A stretch of 64,000 bases of DNA from Clostridiaceae bacterium (GTDB taxonomy: Bacteria; Bacillota; Clostridia; Saccharofermentanales; Saccharofermentanaceae). The stretch covers positions 1 to 64,000 of the forward strand of contig JAAYIQ010000088.1 in the NCBI GenBank assembly GCA_012523365.1, given 5' to 3'. The notes beneath the pieces are model-generated. The model had not been told where the DNA came from, ran no database searches, and worked only from the letters and a program-made list of their open reading frames with translations. Position 1 is the first letter of the stretch. Every line of letters begins with the position of its first letter. Below are positions 26,464-34,162 of this stretch, in pieces. The position numbers and the translations under genes are program-made.

Positions 26464-27478
26464 GCGTCTGAATGAATTGACGGATTTTCTCTTGAGCTTT
26501 CGGGGAACTTCGCAAGAGATCCTTGTATTCCCGCATTTACGTGTTGACGGAGATTGCCTGGGGTCGGCGGCGGCGTTGGCTTCGGTGCTTCGTAAACTTG
26601 GTATCTATTCTTCCGTTTGTATGGATGAGCCGGTCCCGGATCGACTCGCGTTCATGGAAATTCCCGAAGATCTTCTTATGATTTTTGATCCGGAAATTAT
26701 CGTAAAAAAAGAAAAATCTTTGCCGGTCGCCGTAGCCGTAGACTGCTCCGAGGCAAGCCGTATGGGTGATTCCGGAGTGCTTTTTTCCGCCGCTGAGCAA
26801 ACTGCCGTTATCGATCATCATGTCTCGAGCAAGGGGGATTCGGGTGTGCGATACATCGTATCCTCTTCAGCCTCAACAGCCGAATTGGTGCTCAAGCTGA
26901 TTCGCCGACTGGAGGAAAAGACCGGTATCCCGCTTATGGATCCGTTTGTCGCGAACATTTTGATGGTCGGAATACAATCCGATACCGGACGCTTTTCGTT
27001 TCAGAACACGACTCCGGACACACTAAGGGCCGCGGCAGAGCTTCTTGAAAATGGTGCGAATGTCTTTATTAACGCATATCACCTTTTCGACTCTACCAGT
27101 GTGGAGAGAATGAAGCTCATAGCCAAAGCAATGTCGGGCGCGAAGATGTTTTATGACGGAAGACTTGCAATGACCGTGATTACTCAAGAGATGCTTCGGG
27201 ATACCAATACGACGGACTACGCAACGGACGGCCTGGTATCCAGCCTTCGCGATATTGAAGGTGTCCAGGTTTCTTTTGTTGTTCGTGAATCGGATGAGAA
27301 TGAGATCCGGGTAAACGTCAGGAGCCGAGAGCCCTTTGATTCGGCTACTTTTGCCGAGTCTTTCGGAGGCGGCGGACACCATCGCGCGGCTGGTTTCTCG
27401 GTCAAGAATCTTTCCGTGAACGAGGTGTGCAAATTGATCATCGAAAAAGCCGCGGCATTTTTTCCGGAAAATGAATGA
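26456..27478 (+). CDS. nrnA: DHH family oligoribonuclease/pAp phosphatase NrnA
   Basis: 340 residues from GTG 26456, which overlaps the rbfA stop by eight bases and has GGAGGA ten bases upstream. DHH phosphoesterase motifs: HLRVDGDCLGSAAAL, VDCSEASRMG, VIDHHVSSKG, and DHHA1 with SFGGGGHHRAAG at the C-terminus. NrnA degrades short oligoribonucleotides and removes 3'-phosphate from pAp; the rbfA-nrnA-truB-ribF order is conserved in Firmicutes. Confidence 0.94.
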   Translation: MNERLNELTDFLLSFRGTSQEILVFPHLRVDGDCLGSAAALASVLRKLGIYSSVCMDEPVPDRLAFMEIPEDLLMIFDPEIIVKKEKSLPVAVAVDCSEASRMGDSGVLFSAAEQTAVIDHHVSSKGDSGVRYIVSSSASTAELVLKLIRRLEEKTGIPLMDPFVANILMVGIQSDTGRFSFQNTTPDTLRAAAELLENGANVFINAYHLFDSTSVERMKLIAKAMSGAKMFYDGRLAMTVITQEMLRDTNTTDYATDGLVSSLRDIEGVQVSFVVRESDENEIRVNVRSREPFDSATFAESFGGGGHHRAAGFSVKNLSVNEVCKLIIEKAAAFFPENE

Positions 27479-28484
27479 TTTATTCAAACCCTTACCATCC
27501 GGCGTCATCATTATGGATAAACCGGAAGGAATGTCCTCGTTTCAGGTTGTAGCTATGCTCCGCAGAATGACCGGTGTTAAGAAAATCGGCCATAGCGGAA
27601 CCCTTGATCCTTTTGCGACAGGAGTTTTACCTTTGTGCGTCGGTAAATCGACCCGGTTGTTGAGATATCTCGAAAATGATACCAAGGAATACCTTTGCAC
27701 CGTTCGTTTCGGCTCTTACTCCAAAACACAGGATTCCGAGGGAGAACTCTACGGCGGGCGAATGCCGGACGAGGATGAACTTGCCGAGATGCGTAAGAGC
27801 GACTACTCGTCGATTCGAAAACTTTTCGAGGAGTTACCCGGAATTCTGGAGCAGACTCCTCCGGCTTATTCGGCGGTAAAGATTGCCGGTAAAAAAGCCT
27901 ATGAATATGCTCGAAAAGGAATTCCAGTTGAGCTGAAACCCAGAACCGTCCGGATATTCGATTGCCGTGTGACCGGAATCGTCGCTGAACCATACTTGGA
28001 AGTTGAGTTTTTGATTTCTTGTTCAAAGGGGACATACATCAGAACGATATGCGAGGATTTGGGCAGAAAGTCAGAGTTCGGCGCATACGCGGTTCGTCTT
28101 CGAAGGACGCGCTGCGGGGTTTTTGATATCCGTGACGCCCATACCACAGAGGAGGTTGCCCGAGCGAACGAGGAAGGCACACTCGGCATGCTTTTTCTCG
28201 ATGAAGAGATTTGCGTCCGGCACCTGCCGATCCTTGAATTAACCGAAAATGAGGCGGAACATGTTCGTAACGGGCGGCAGATCCCGTTGACTGAGTTTGA
28301 AGGAAGAATGAACGTATCGGATTCCCCAATATCGGACGATGAAGAAAAAACGGATGATTCCACCGACGAAAAAACCACGAGATACCGTGCGGTGATCGGA
28401 AATAGACTTATTGCGATTGTATATCCGTCGAGTGTCGGCGATAATGGGGTATTGAGAATCGAAAGGATGCTGGACGCGATTTGA
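27471..28484 (+). CDS. truB: tRNA pseudouridine(55) synthase
   Basis: 337 residues. Makes pseudouridine 55 in the T-loop of tRNAs. The catalytic Asp is in HSGTLDPFATGVLPLC (about residue 43); KEYLCTVRFGSYSKTQD, PPAYSAVKIAGKKAYEYAR and CSKGTYIRTICEDLG follow. The C-terminal part has a short acidic insertion (DDEEKTDDSTDEKT) not usual in the family. Start overlaps nrnA by eight bases. Confidence 0.95.
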   Translation: MNDLFKPLPSGVIIMDKPEGMSSFQVVAMLRRMTGVKKIGHSGTLDPFATGVLPLCVGKSTRLLRYLENDTKEYLCTVRFGSYSKTQDSEGELYGGRMPDEDELAEMRKSDYSSIRKLFEELPGILEQTPPAYSAVKIAGKKAYEYARKGIPVELKPRTVRIFDCRVTGIVAEPYLEVEFLISCSKGTYIRTICEDLGRKSEFGAYAVRLRRTRCGVFDIRDAHTTEEVARANEEGTLGMLFLDEEICVRHLPILELTENEAEHVRNGRQIPLTEFEGRMNVSDSPISDDEEKTDDSTDEKTTRYRAVIGNRLIAIVYPSSVGDNGVLRIERMLDAI

Positions 28485-29482
28485 AGACTTGGGCTTTTCG
28501 AGAAGAATATCACGGGGGACTCTTAATGCCCGACGGCTTCGAAGAAGCATTTTCGAGCGGGAGTGCGGTAGCTTTGGGCTATTTTGACGGAGTCCACCTC
28601 GGACACCGGAAACTCTTTTCGCTATTAAGGGGCCTTGCGGAGGAAACCGGAGTTGTAGCGGTCGCGCACACGTTTTCGAACACGCCGAAATCGAAGATAT
28701 TCGCGACGGGCGGAGACGGTTTGATTACGACGCTCGCGGAACGTTGCGCGTTAATTCACAAGGCGGGCGTAGAAAATGTAGCGGTTTTTCCGTTCACAGA
28801 CAGTCTCGCGGCGATGAAGGCCGGTGATTTTCTGGAAGAATATGTTTCCCGAATCTTGAATGCGAAGGTCGTATTGGCCGGCGAGGATTATCATTTTGGC
28901 GCAAATCGCGAGGGCGACTCCGAATTTCTGACGCGATGGGCCGAGGGGAAGGGAATTCGACCGGTTCTGGTGCCGCCGGAGCTATTCAACGACAGGGTGA
29001 TATCCAGCTCTTGGATCAGAGAAAGAATCCTTTCGGGGGACATGATTACCGCACATGAACTTCTGGGTAGGCCGGTTTCTTATGAGGGCGAGGTCATGAG
29101 GGGGAGAGGCCTTGGAGGCACTCTGGGTTTTCCGACCGCGAATATCGGGATCCCGTCAGGGAAAGTCATTCCCGATTTCGGGGTGTATACTTCCTTTTTG
29201 AGATTCGAAGACAACTATTACCCGGCGGTCTCCAATATCGGATTGAGACCGACTGTATCCGATAATGAGGTTTATCCTCTTCTGGAAACGACAGCTCTGG
29301 GTGTAAAATTGGAGCTGTACGGAAAGAGAATTACAGTCTATCCGATCGGTCAACTGCGTAAGGAAAAGCGCTTTGAGAGCATTGAGGAGTTACGGATTCA
29401 GGTGATGAAGGATGTCGACGAGGCCCGAGCGTATCACGGCAGTCATCCGGACTATTCGAATATTTTCAAGGATGTGCTATGA
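28481..29482 (+). CDS. ribF: bifunctional riboflavin kinase/FAD synthetase
   Basis: 333 residues. Makes FMN from riboflavin, then FAD. The N-terminal nucleotidyltransferase has VALGYFDGVHLGHRKL; the C-terminal kinase has GRGLGGTLGFPTANIGIPSG and NIGLRPTV. The proposed TTG start at 28481 shares bases with the truB stop (TTGA), pointing to coupled translation. ATG 28526 with GGGG upstream is an alternative that still keeps the nucleotidyltransferase motif, 30 bases less of N-terminus would be typical. Confidence 0.92.
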   Translation: MKTWAFREEYHGGLLMPDGFEEAFSSGSAVALGYFDGVHLGHRKLFSLLRGLAEETGVVAVAHTFSNTPKSKIFATGGDGLITTLAERCALIHKAGVENVAVFPFTDSLAAMKAGDFLEEYVSRILNAKVVLAGEDYHFGANREGDSEFLTRWAEGKGIRPVLVPPELFNDRVISSSWIRERILSGDMITAHELLGRPVSYEGEVMRGRGLGGTLGFPTANIGIPSGKVIPDFGVYTSFLRFEDNYYPAVSNIGLRPTVSDNEVYPLLETTALGVKLELYGKRITVYPIGQLRKEKRFESIEELRIQVMKDVDEARAYHGSHPDYSNIFKDVL

Positions 29483-29569
29483 TTATTTAGTTCCCGTCCT
29501 GCCGTTCCGACGATAATCACCTCTCCGGTCCGGCGGGAATCAGGGATTAATCTTAATAAGGAGACACAG

Positions 29570-30742
29570 ATGATGAGTACAATTCTTCTCGCTCCCGAAA
29601 AGGTCAGTTTCCCCGGGTTGGGGATTGAGGGGCTCCAAGTCGATCGTGTCGCTTTCAGCGTCGGATCCGTAAACATTTACTGGTATGGGATTATCCTGGC
29701 ATCGGCTTTGTTTATCTGCGTGTTGCTTGCGATACTTCAAGCAAAGAAGAACCATTTTTCGGCTGATCTGACGATCGATATCGCGCTCGTATGCTTTCCG
29801 GCTGCGATTGTCGGCGCGCGTCTGTATTATGTGTTAAGCGAGTGGAAGCAATATGACGGAGACCTTCTTCGCATCATCAATATCCGTGACGGCGGACTCG
29901 GGGTTATCGGCGGTGTTTTGGCCGCGATCCTTGCAGGATACATTTTGGCGAGGGTCAGAAAGATTCCCGCCCATATCGTTTTTGACTACTGCATCGTCTA
30001 TATTCCGCTCGGGCAAGCGATCGGGAGGTGGGGGAATTTTTTCAATCAGGAAGCGTTTGGAACAAATACGAGCCTTCCTTGGGGCATGACAAGTGAAAGT
30101 GTGTCATGGTATTTGAGTGCTTTCTGTCCGACTCAGGACCCCAATATTCCCGTTCACCCGACATTTTTATACGAGTCGTTGGCAATGTTTGTAGTTTTCG
30201 CGATCCTCTTAATCATACGGAATAGGAGCAAATTCGCTTTTACCACCACGGCCGGCTATCTGGTTCTCCACGGAGTCGTTCGCTTTTTAATTGAAGGGCT
30301 GAGAACCGACTCTCTGTATATCGGCGAAACCGGCTTACGGCTGTCGCAGGTTACCTCCGTGATGATGGTTGTCGTGGGGATCACGCTGGTCGTCATCAGT
30401 CGTTTAAGGGGTTGGGAGCGTGAGACACAACCGGTTGAAAACTTTTTTTCCGGTCAAGGTCGCTTCGCAGCGGATGAGCAGGTCAATGAACGTACTATGA
30501 CCGAAGTTTCCGAGAACATTGAGCCCGATGCAGAAGATGCGAATAAGGCAGAAGCAGAAGACATGAATAAGGCAGAGGCAGAAGTTGATACAGTAGTTCA
30601 AGCGGAAGCGGATACGGAAAAAGAGTCGGAGACTCTGGAAGAAGCACCGATCAACACTGATTTATCCCCCGAAAGTCAGGCAGAAACGGAATCCGGAGTC
30701 GAGAATGACGCTGACTCCACCGAAACCGATCCGGTCGGATAG
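29570..30742 (+). CDS. lgt: prolipoprotein diacylglyceryl transferase with acidic tail
   Basis: 390 residues. Transfers diacylglycerol from phosphatidylglycerol to the lipobox cysteine. Seven membrane segments; key motifs are YWYGIILASALF, the signature GRWGNFFNQEAFG (about 147-160) and HPTFLYES. The enzyme ends near residue 285; the remaining 100 residues are an unusual Glu/Ala/Asp-rich hydrophilic tail containing a duplicated block. Start ATG 29570 (or the next codon, 29573) after AAGGAG. Confidence 0.94.
   Translation: MMSTILLAPEKVSFPGLGIEGLQVDRVAFSVGSVNIYWYGIILASALFICVLLAILQAKKNHFSADLTIDIALVCFPAAIVGARLYYVLSEWKQYDGDLLRIINIRDGGLGVIGGVLAAILAGYILARVRKIPAHIVFDYCIVYIPLGQAIGRWGNFFNQEAFGTNTSLPWGMTSESVSWYLSAFCPTQDPNIPVHPTFLYESLAMFVVFAILLIIRNRSKFAFTTTAGYLVLHGVVRFLIEGLRTDSLYIGETGLRLSQVTSVMMVVVGITLVVISRLRGWERETQPVENFFSGQGRFAADEQVNERTMTEVSENIEPDAEDANKAEAEDMNKAEAEVDTVVQAEADTEKESETLEEAPINTDLSPESQAETESGVENDADSTETDPVG
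30533..30580 (+). repeat. 24-base tandem duplication in the lgt tail
   Basis: Two adjacent 24-base units (30533-30556 and 30557-30580) with four differences, encoding EDANKAEA and EDMNKAEA. A local in-frame duplication that lengthened the acidic tail. Confidence 0.8.
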
Positions 30743-30752
30743 GCGGTTTATT

Positions 30753-31883
30753 ATGAGTGGCGGTAAATCCGGAATCATTTTGTTGCGGCGCAACTATTTT
30801 CGATCAGTGGATTACTGGTTGGTGATTCCGATATTATTGTTGTCTCTGATTGGAATATATGTTCTCAACAAAGTTCTTTCCAGTGGATTTGATGATTATC
30901 CGTCGATTCTTTACCGACAAGCGGCTGCGGCGGTTCTCGGCATGGCGATTGCCTTATTTATTTGCTTGATCGACACACACTTTCTGAAGGCGATCGGGTG
31001 GATCATTTATATTGCGTCCATACTCCTATTGCTCCTGGTCTTTGTCGACAGTTTCTCAATGGTCGACCAATGGGGTGCGGATTCATGGCTGAACCTTCCG
31101 TTTATCGGAACCTTTCAGCCCTCAGAAATCGCAAAAATCGGAATGATCATCGTCACGGCATATTATCTGGAAGCGATCAAGAACAAAGAGATAACGATCG
31201 TGAAGGGATTTATGTTTATTTCCCTGGTGGACGGACTGCCGTTACTCATGATTTTGAGACAGCCGGACTTCGGTACCGCAATGGTCATTATTTTCGCTTT
31301 GATGTGTATGATTTTCATATGGGGCATTAAGTACCGGTACCTCTTTTTGGGTATTTCCGCGGTGATCGTCGGAGTTATCCCGATCCTTTGGAACTTTGTA
31401 TTCACGTCAATACAGAAATCCAGAATTTTATCATTCGTATTTGCGGGATCCGATCCCAAGGGTGAATACAATTTGATTCAAGCCAAGAAAGCGATTGCTT
31501 CCGGCGGATTAATCGGGAACCGAACCGGTGAGGTGGTTAATGTTCCGGTCAAATGGGCCGACTTCATCTATACCGCAATTTCTGAGCACATGGGATTTAT
31601 CGGAACAACTATGGTCGTCATCCTTGCATTCTTCTTTTTGACCAGAAGCATATATGTTGCTTCAAAAGCATCTCAAAAGTCTTACACTTATACAGTCATC
31701 GGTTTGGCCGGAGCGTTTGCTTTTCATTTTATTGAAAGCATGGGTATGAGTGTGGGCCTCCTGCCGATCACCGGTATCCCGCTCCCGTTCATCAGTTTGG
31801 GCGGATCTGCATTGCTGGTTAATTTCATCTCGTTCGGTATCATTCTGAACATTTCAATGGAAAGAAGCATAGAAAGAAATTAA
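30753..31883 (+). CDS. rodA: RodA-type SEDS glycosyltransferase
   Basis: 376 residues with about ten membrane segments. SEDS peptidoglycan polymerase that works with a class B PBP in cell elongation. Visible are FSSGFDDYPSILYRQ-like N-terminal loop, WLNLPFIGTFQPSEIAKIG, LRQPDFGTAMVI, and the family signature region near LLPITGIPLPFISLGGSALL. The start at 30753 gives a normal N-terminus; the frame is open back to 30705 inside lgt. RodA rather than FtsW is preferred because a separate ftsW lies in the dcw cluster. Confidence 0.9.
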   Translation: MSGGKSGIILLRRNYFRSVDYWLVIPILLLSLIGIYVLNKVLSSGFDDYPSILYRQAAAAVLGMAIALFICLIDTHFLKAIGWIIYIASILLLLLVFVDSFSMVDQWGADSWLNLPFIGTFQPSEIAKIGMIIVTAYYLEAIKNKEITIVKGFMFISLVDGLPLLMILRQPDFGTAMVIIFALMCMIFIWGIKYRYLFLGISAVIVGVIPILWNFVFTSIQKSRILSFVFAGSDPKGEYNLIQAKKAIASGGLIGNRTGEVVNVPVKWADFIYTAISEHMGFIGTTMVVILAFFFLTRSIYVASKASQKSYTYTVIGLAGAFAFHFIESMGMSVGLLPITGIPLPFISLGGSALLVNFISFGIILNISMERSIERN

Positions 31884-31911
31884 CGATAGCCATTTATATT
31901 TTTCTCGAAAA

Positions 31912-31935
31912 GCCGGGTTGTTACCCGGTTTTTTT
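31912..31935 (+). terminator. intrinsic terminator of lgt-rodA
   Basis: CCGGGT/ACCCGG stem (extended by G-U and A-T pairs), loop TGTT, seven T, 29 bases after the rodA stop. Confidence 0.9.
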
Positions 31936-32037
31936 GCGCGCCGGTAAATATGGGGAGCGATATCGGAGAAAGCTCGTGTTATTTCGTAAGAACCGGTGAA
32001 AAAGTCCGATAATCGGGGATTTTCGGTTAAAAAAGAC

Positions 32038-32066
32038 TTGAAATGCGGTCCGGGGATGTGTAAAAT
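32038..32066 (+). promoter_or_regulatory. promoter of the dcw cluster (mraZ)
   Basis: TTGAAA (32038-32043), 17-base spacer, TAAAAT (32061-32066), 84 bases upstream of mraZ. Confidence 0.8.
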
Positions 32067-32074
32067 ACAATCAA

Positions 32075-32133
32075 GTGGTGAATTGTGGTGCAGATGTTCC
32101 TATATGTGGTGAATAGTGGGGAAAAGTCTGTGG
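32075..32133 (+). promoter_or_regulatory. MraZ-binding box array
   Basis: GTGG repeats at 32075, 32085, 32106, 32116 and 32130. The first four are GTGGTGAAT, GTGGTGCAG, GTGGTGAAT, GTGGGGAAA; the pairs are spaced exactly ten bases and separated by 21 bases, i.e. on one DNA face. MraZ autorepresses dcw clusters by binding such GTGG direct repeats next to the promoter. Confidence 0.8.
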
Positions 32134-32149
32134 AAACCGGGGAAAACTG

Positions 32150-32584
32150 ATGGCGCGTTTTACGAACAAAATCGACGTTAAAGGAAGAATATTCATTCCA
32201 TCCAAACTCAGGGAGAGTTTGGGTCGGAACGTCGTTGTGACCCTCAGCCTGGATGGCGGATACCTTTCCGTTTATACTGACGACCGTTTTCGCAGGATAC
32301 GGGAGCAATTTGAAGATCTTAACAGTATGGATCCGAAGGTTCGGCGTGTGATGAGGCTGATTGTCGGAGAAGCGCTTCCGTGCGATGTCGATTCGCAAGG
32401 GAGAATTTCTGTTTCCGACGAGCTTTGGGGGCATATCGGAACGAAGCCCGGCGACGAAGTGAGCATCATCAATATCGGTGACAAGCTTGACATCTGCTCG
32501 AAGAATTTTTATGAGCGGGAAAAGGCGGAGTTGAGCTCGGTTATGGAGCTTGATTTGACAGGATACAATGTCACGGGACTCTGA
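32150..32584 (+). CDS. mraZ: transcriptional regulator MraZ
   Basis: 144 residues, two AbrB-like swapped-hairpin domains forming a ring. Motifs: NKIDVKGRIFIPSKLRESLG and the second copy DVDSQGRISVSDELW. MraZ represses its own operon; the GTGG array upstream fits. The 3' end overlaps rsmH by 17 bases. Confidence 0.96.
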   Translation: MARFTNKIDVKGRIFIPSKLRESLGRNVVVTLSLDGGYLSVYTDDRFRRIREQFEDLNSMDPKVRRVMRLIVGEALPCDVDSQGRISVSDELWGHIGTKPGDEVSIINIGDKLDICSKNFYEREKAELSSVMELDLTGYNVTGL

Positions 32585-33545
32585 TTTTTCACATCGTCCG
32601 GTTCTTTTTGAAGAGTGCATGCAAGCTCTTGAGATTCGACGCGACGGGATTTATGTGGATTGTACGGCCGGGGGCGGAGGACACAGTCTGGGAATACTCA
32701 GTCGGCTCGGACCGAATGGAACCTTGATATCGTTGGATAAGGATGATCGGGCGCTTGCCGAATGCGAACGCTTGCGTTCAGAAGCTGATTCCGGGAGCAA
32801 TTGGATTCTCAGGAAAACTGACTTTTCGAGAATCGGAAGCGTGTTGGACGAGTTGGAAATTGAACAAATCGACGGAGCGCTTGCGGATCTGGGTGTGTCT
32901 TCGCATCAGTTGGACACATTGGAGCGAGGTTTCTCGTACGGATCCGACGGGCCTTTGGACATGAGGATGGACGATAAGCAGGAACTTACGGCGGCGAAGG
33001 TAGTAAACGAATATTCTTCGGACCGGCTGATCACGATTCTGAGGGATTTCGGAGAAGAAAGATTTGCCGGAAGAATTGTCGGAGCAATCGAAGCGTGCCG
33101 AAAGAGTAAACGGATCGAGACGACTTCGGAGTTAGCCGCGATCATCTTAAGAGCAATGCCGTCCAAATCCAGGAAAGAAGACCAGAATCCGGCAAGAAGG
33201 ACATTTCAGGCGATACGGATCGAAGTGAATAACGAGCTCTTATCAGTATCGGAACTTCTGGAAACGTTGCCGAGTCGGCTGAATGTGAAAGGGCGTTTCG
33301 CGGTCATCTCCTTTCACTCGCTGGAAGATCGATTGGTGAAGGAAGCATTCCGTAAATTGGAGACGCCCTGTGTCTGTCCGAGAGAATTTCCGGTATGCAT
33401 TTGTAATCGAAAATCATTGGGTAGAAGTATTACGAAAAAACCGATCACGGCAAGCCCGGAAGAGATAAAAATCAACAAACGGTCGAAGAGCGCAAAATTG
33501 AGAATTTTTGAGAGGAACGAAGAGAAATGGATAACTTGGCTTTAA
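32568..33545 (+). CDS. rsmH: 16S rRNA m4C1402 methyltransferase RsmH
   Basis: 325 residues. SAM-dependent N4-methylation of C1402. Motifs: HRPVLFEECMQAL, DCTAGGGGHSLGIL, GALADLGVSSHQLD, ERGFSYGSDGPLDMRM and the C-terminal VISFHSLEDRLVK. Start ATG with AGGA six bases upstream, inside the 3' end of mraZ. Confidence 0.96.
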   Translation: MSRDSDFSHRPVLFEECMQALEIRRDGIYVDCTAGGGGHSLGILSRLGPNGTLISLDKDDRALAECERLRSEADSGSNWILRKTDFSRIGSVLDELEIEQIDGALADLGVSSHQLDTLERGFSYGSDGPLDMRMDDKQELTAAKVVNEYSSDRLITILRDFGEERFAGRIVGAIEACRKSKRIETTSELAAIILRAMPSKSRKEDQNPARRTFQAIRIEVNNELLSVSELLETLPSRLNVKGRFAVISFHSLEDRLVKEAFRKLETPCVCPREFPVCICNRKSLGRSITKKPITASPEEIKINKRSKSAKLRIFERNEEKWITWL

Positions 33546-34162
33546 AGGAATGGGACATGATAGAAAATATGTATCCGGAAAAAGCACCGAAGAGCAATAT
33601 AATGCCTCGCGGTTATTCGGAGCGTTCCGTAATCGGTTCGGCAGCACCGAAGCTTAATCCTCAACGCAAGAGTAAGATTTCCGAGCAGGAAAAAAAGCGC
33701 CGCGAACAGGAAGAGCAGAGGAAGCACCGAGCGGAACTGATCAAAAAATACAAGCAAAAAGAAAGAAGCGTATCGAGAAAAAGGTTAAAAGAGAGCCTTG
33801 CGGTGATTATGGCCGTGGTCGTTATTTCGGGAATGTTTGCATTCGTGCTTTTCAGACAGGCACAAATTGCCAGCCTGAATTTCCAGAACAACGCGGCAAC
33901 GAAGAAGATCGACGCGATTCGCCAGGAAACCGCGCAAATCAAGGAAGGAATGATTCTCGGAACCGACCTTGATATGATACGTTCCGAAGCGTGTGAACGA
34001 TTAGGCATGCAGAAGCCGGGAACGAGTCAGATCGTTAGCGTTTCGGTCGGCAACGGCGATAAATTGATTACCGGCAATTCATATAACATGTTTGAAATAT
34101 CGCCCGCTGCACTTGCACAAGCCAAGGAGGATTTGGCAAAATACTATCTGAATGAAGACTGA
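33527..34162 (+). CDS. ftsL: FtsL-like cell-division protein
   Basis: 211 residues, in the FtsL position between rsmH and the division PBP. A long basic and glutamate-rich cytoplasmic segment (about 1-85), one membrane helix (about 87-107), then an extracellular coiled coil and a segment including LDMIRSEACERLGM, which is typical of FtsL/DivIC. FtsL links DivIB and DivIC to the septal synthase. The cytoplasmic part is longer than usual (FtsL is often 90-120 residues). Overlaps rsmH by 19 bases and the PBP gene by 11. Confidence 0.82.
   Translation: MDNLALKEWDMIENMYPEKAPKSNIMPRGYSERSVIGSAAPKLNPQRKSKISEQEKKRREQEEQRKHRAELIKKYKQKERSVSRKRLKESLAVIMAVVVISGMFAFVLFRQAQIASLNFQNNAATKKIDAIRQETAQIKEGMILGTDLDMIRSEACERLGMQKPGTSQIVSVSVGNGDKLITGNSYNMFEISPAALAQAKEDLAKYYLNED

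Noticed and set aside
32075-32133. GTGG repeats as a CRISPR-like or simple repeat array
   Set aside because: The units are short, phased at ten bases and lie before mraZ, so an MraZ operator is the better reading.
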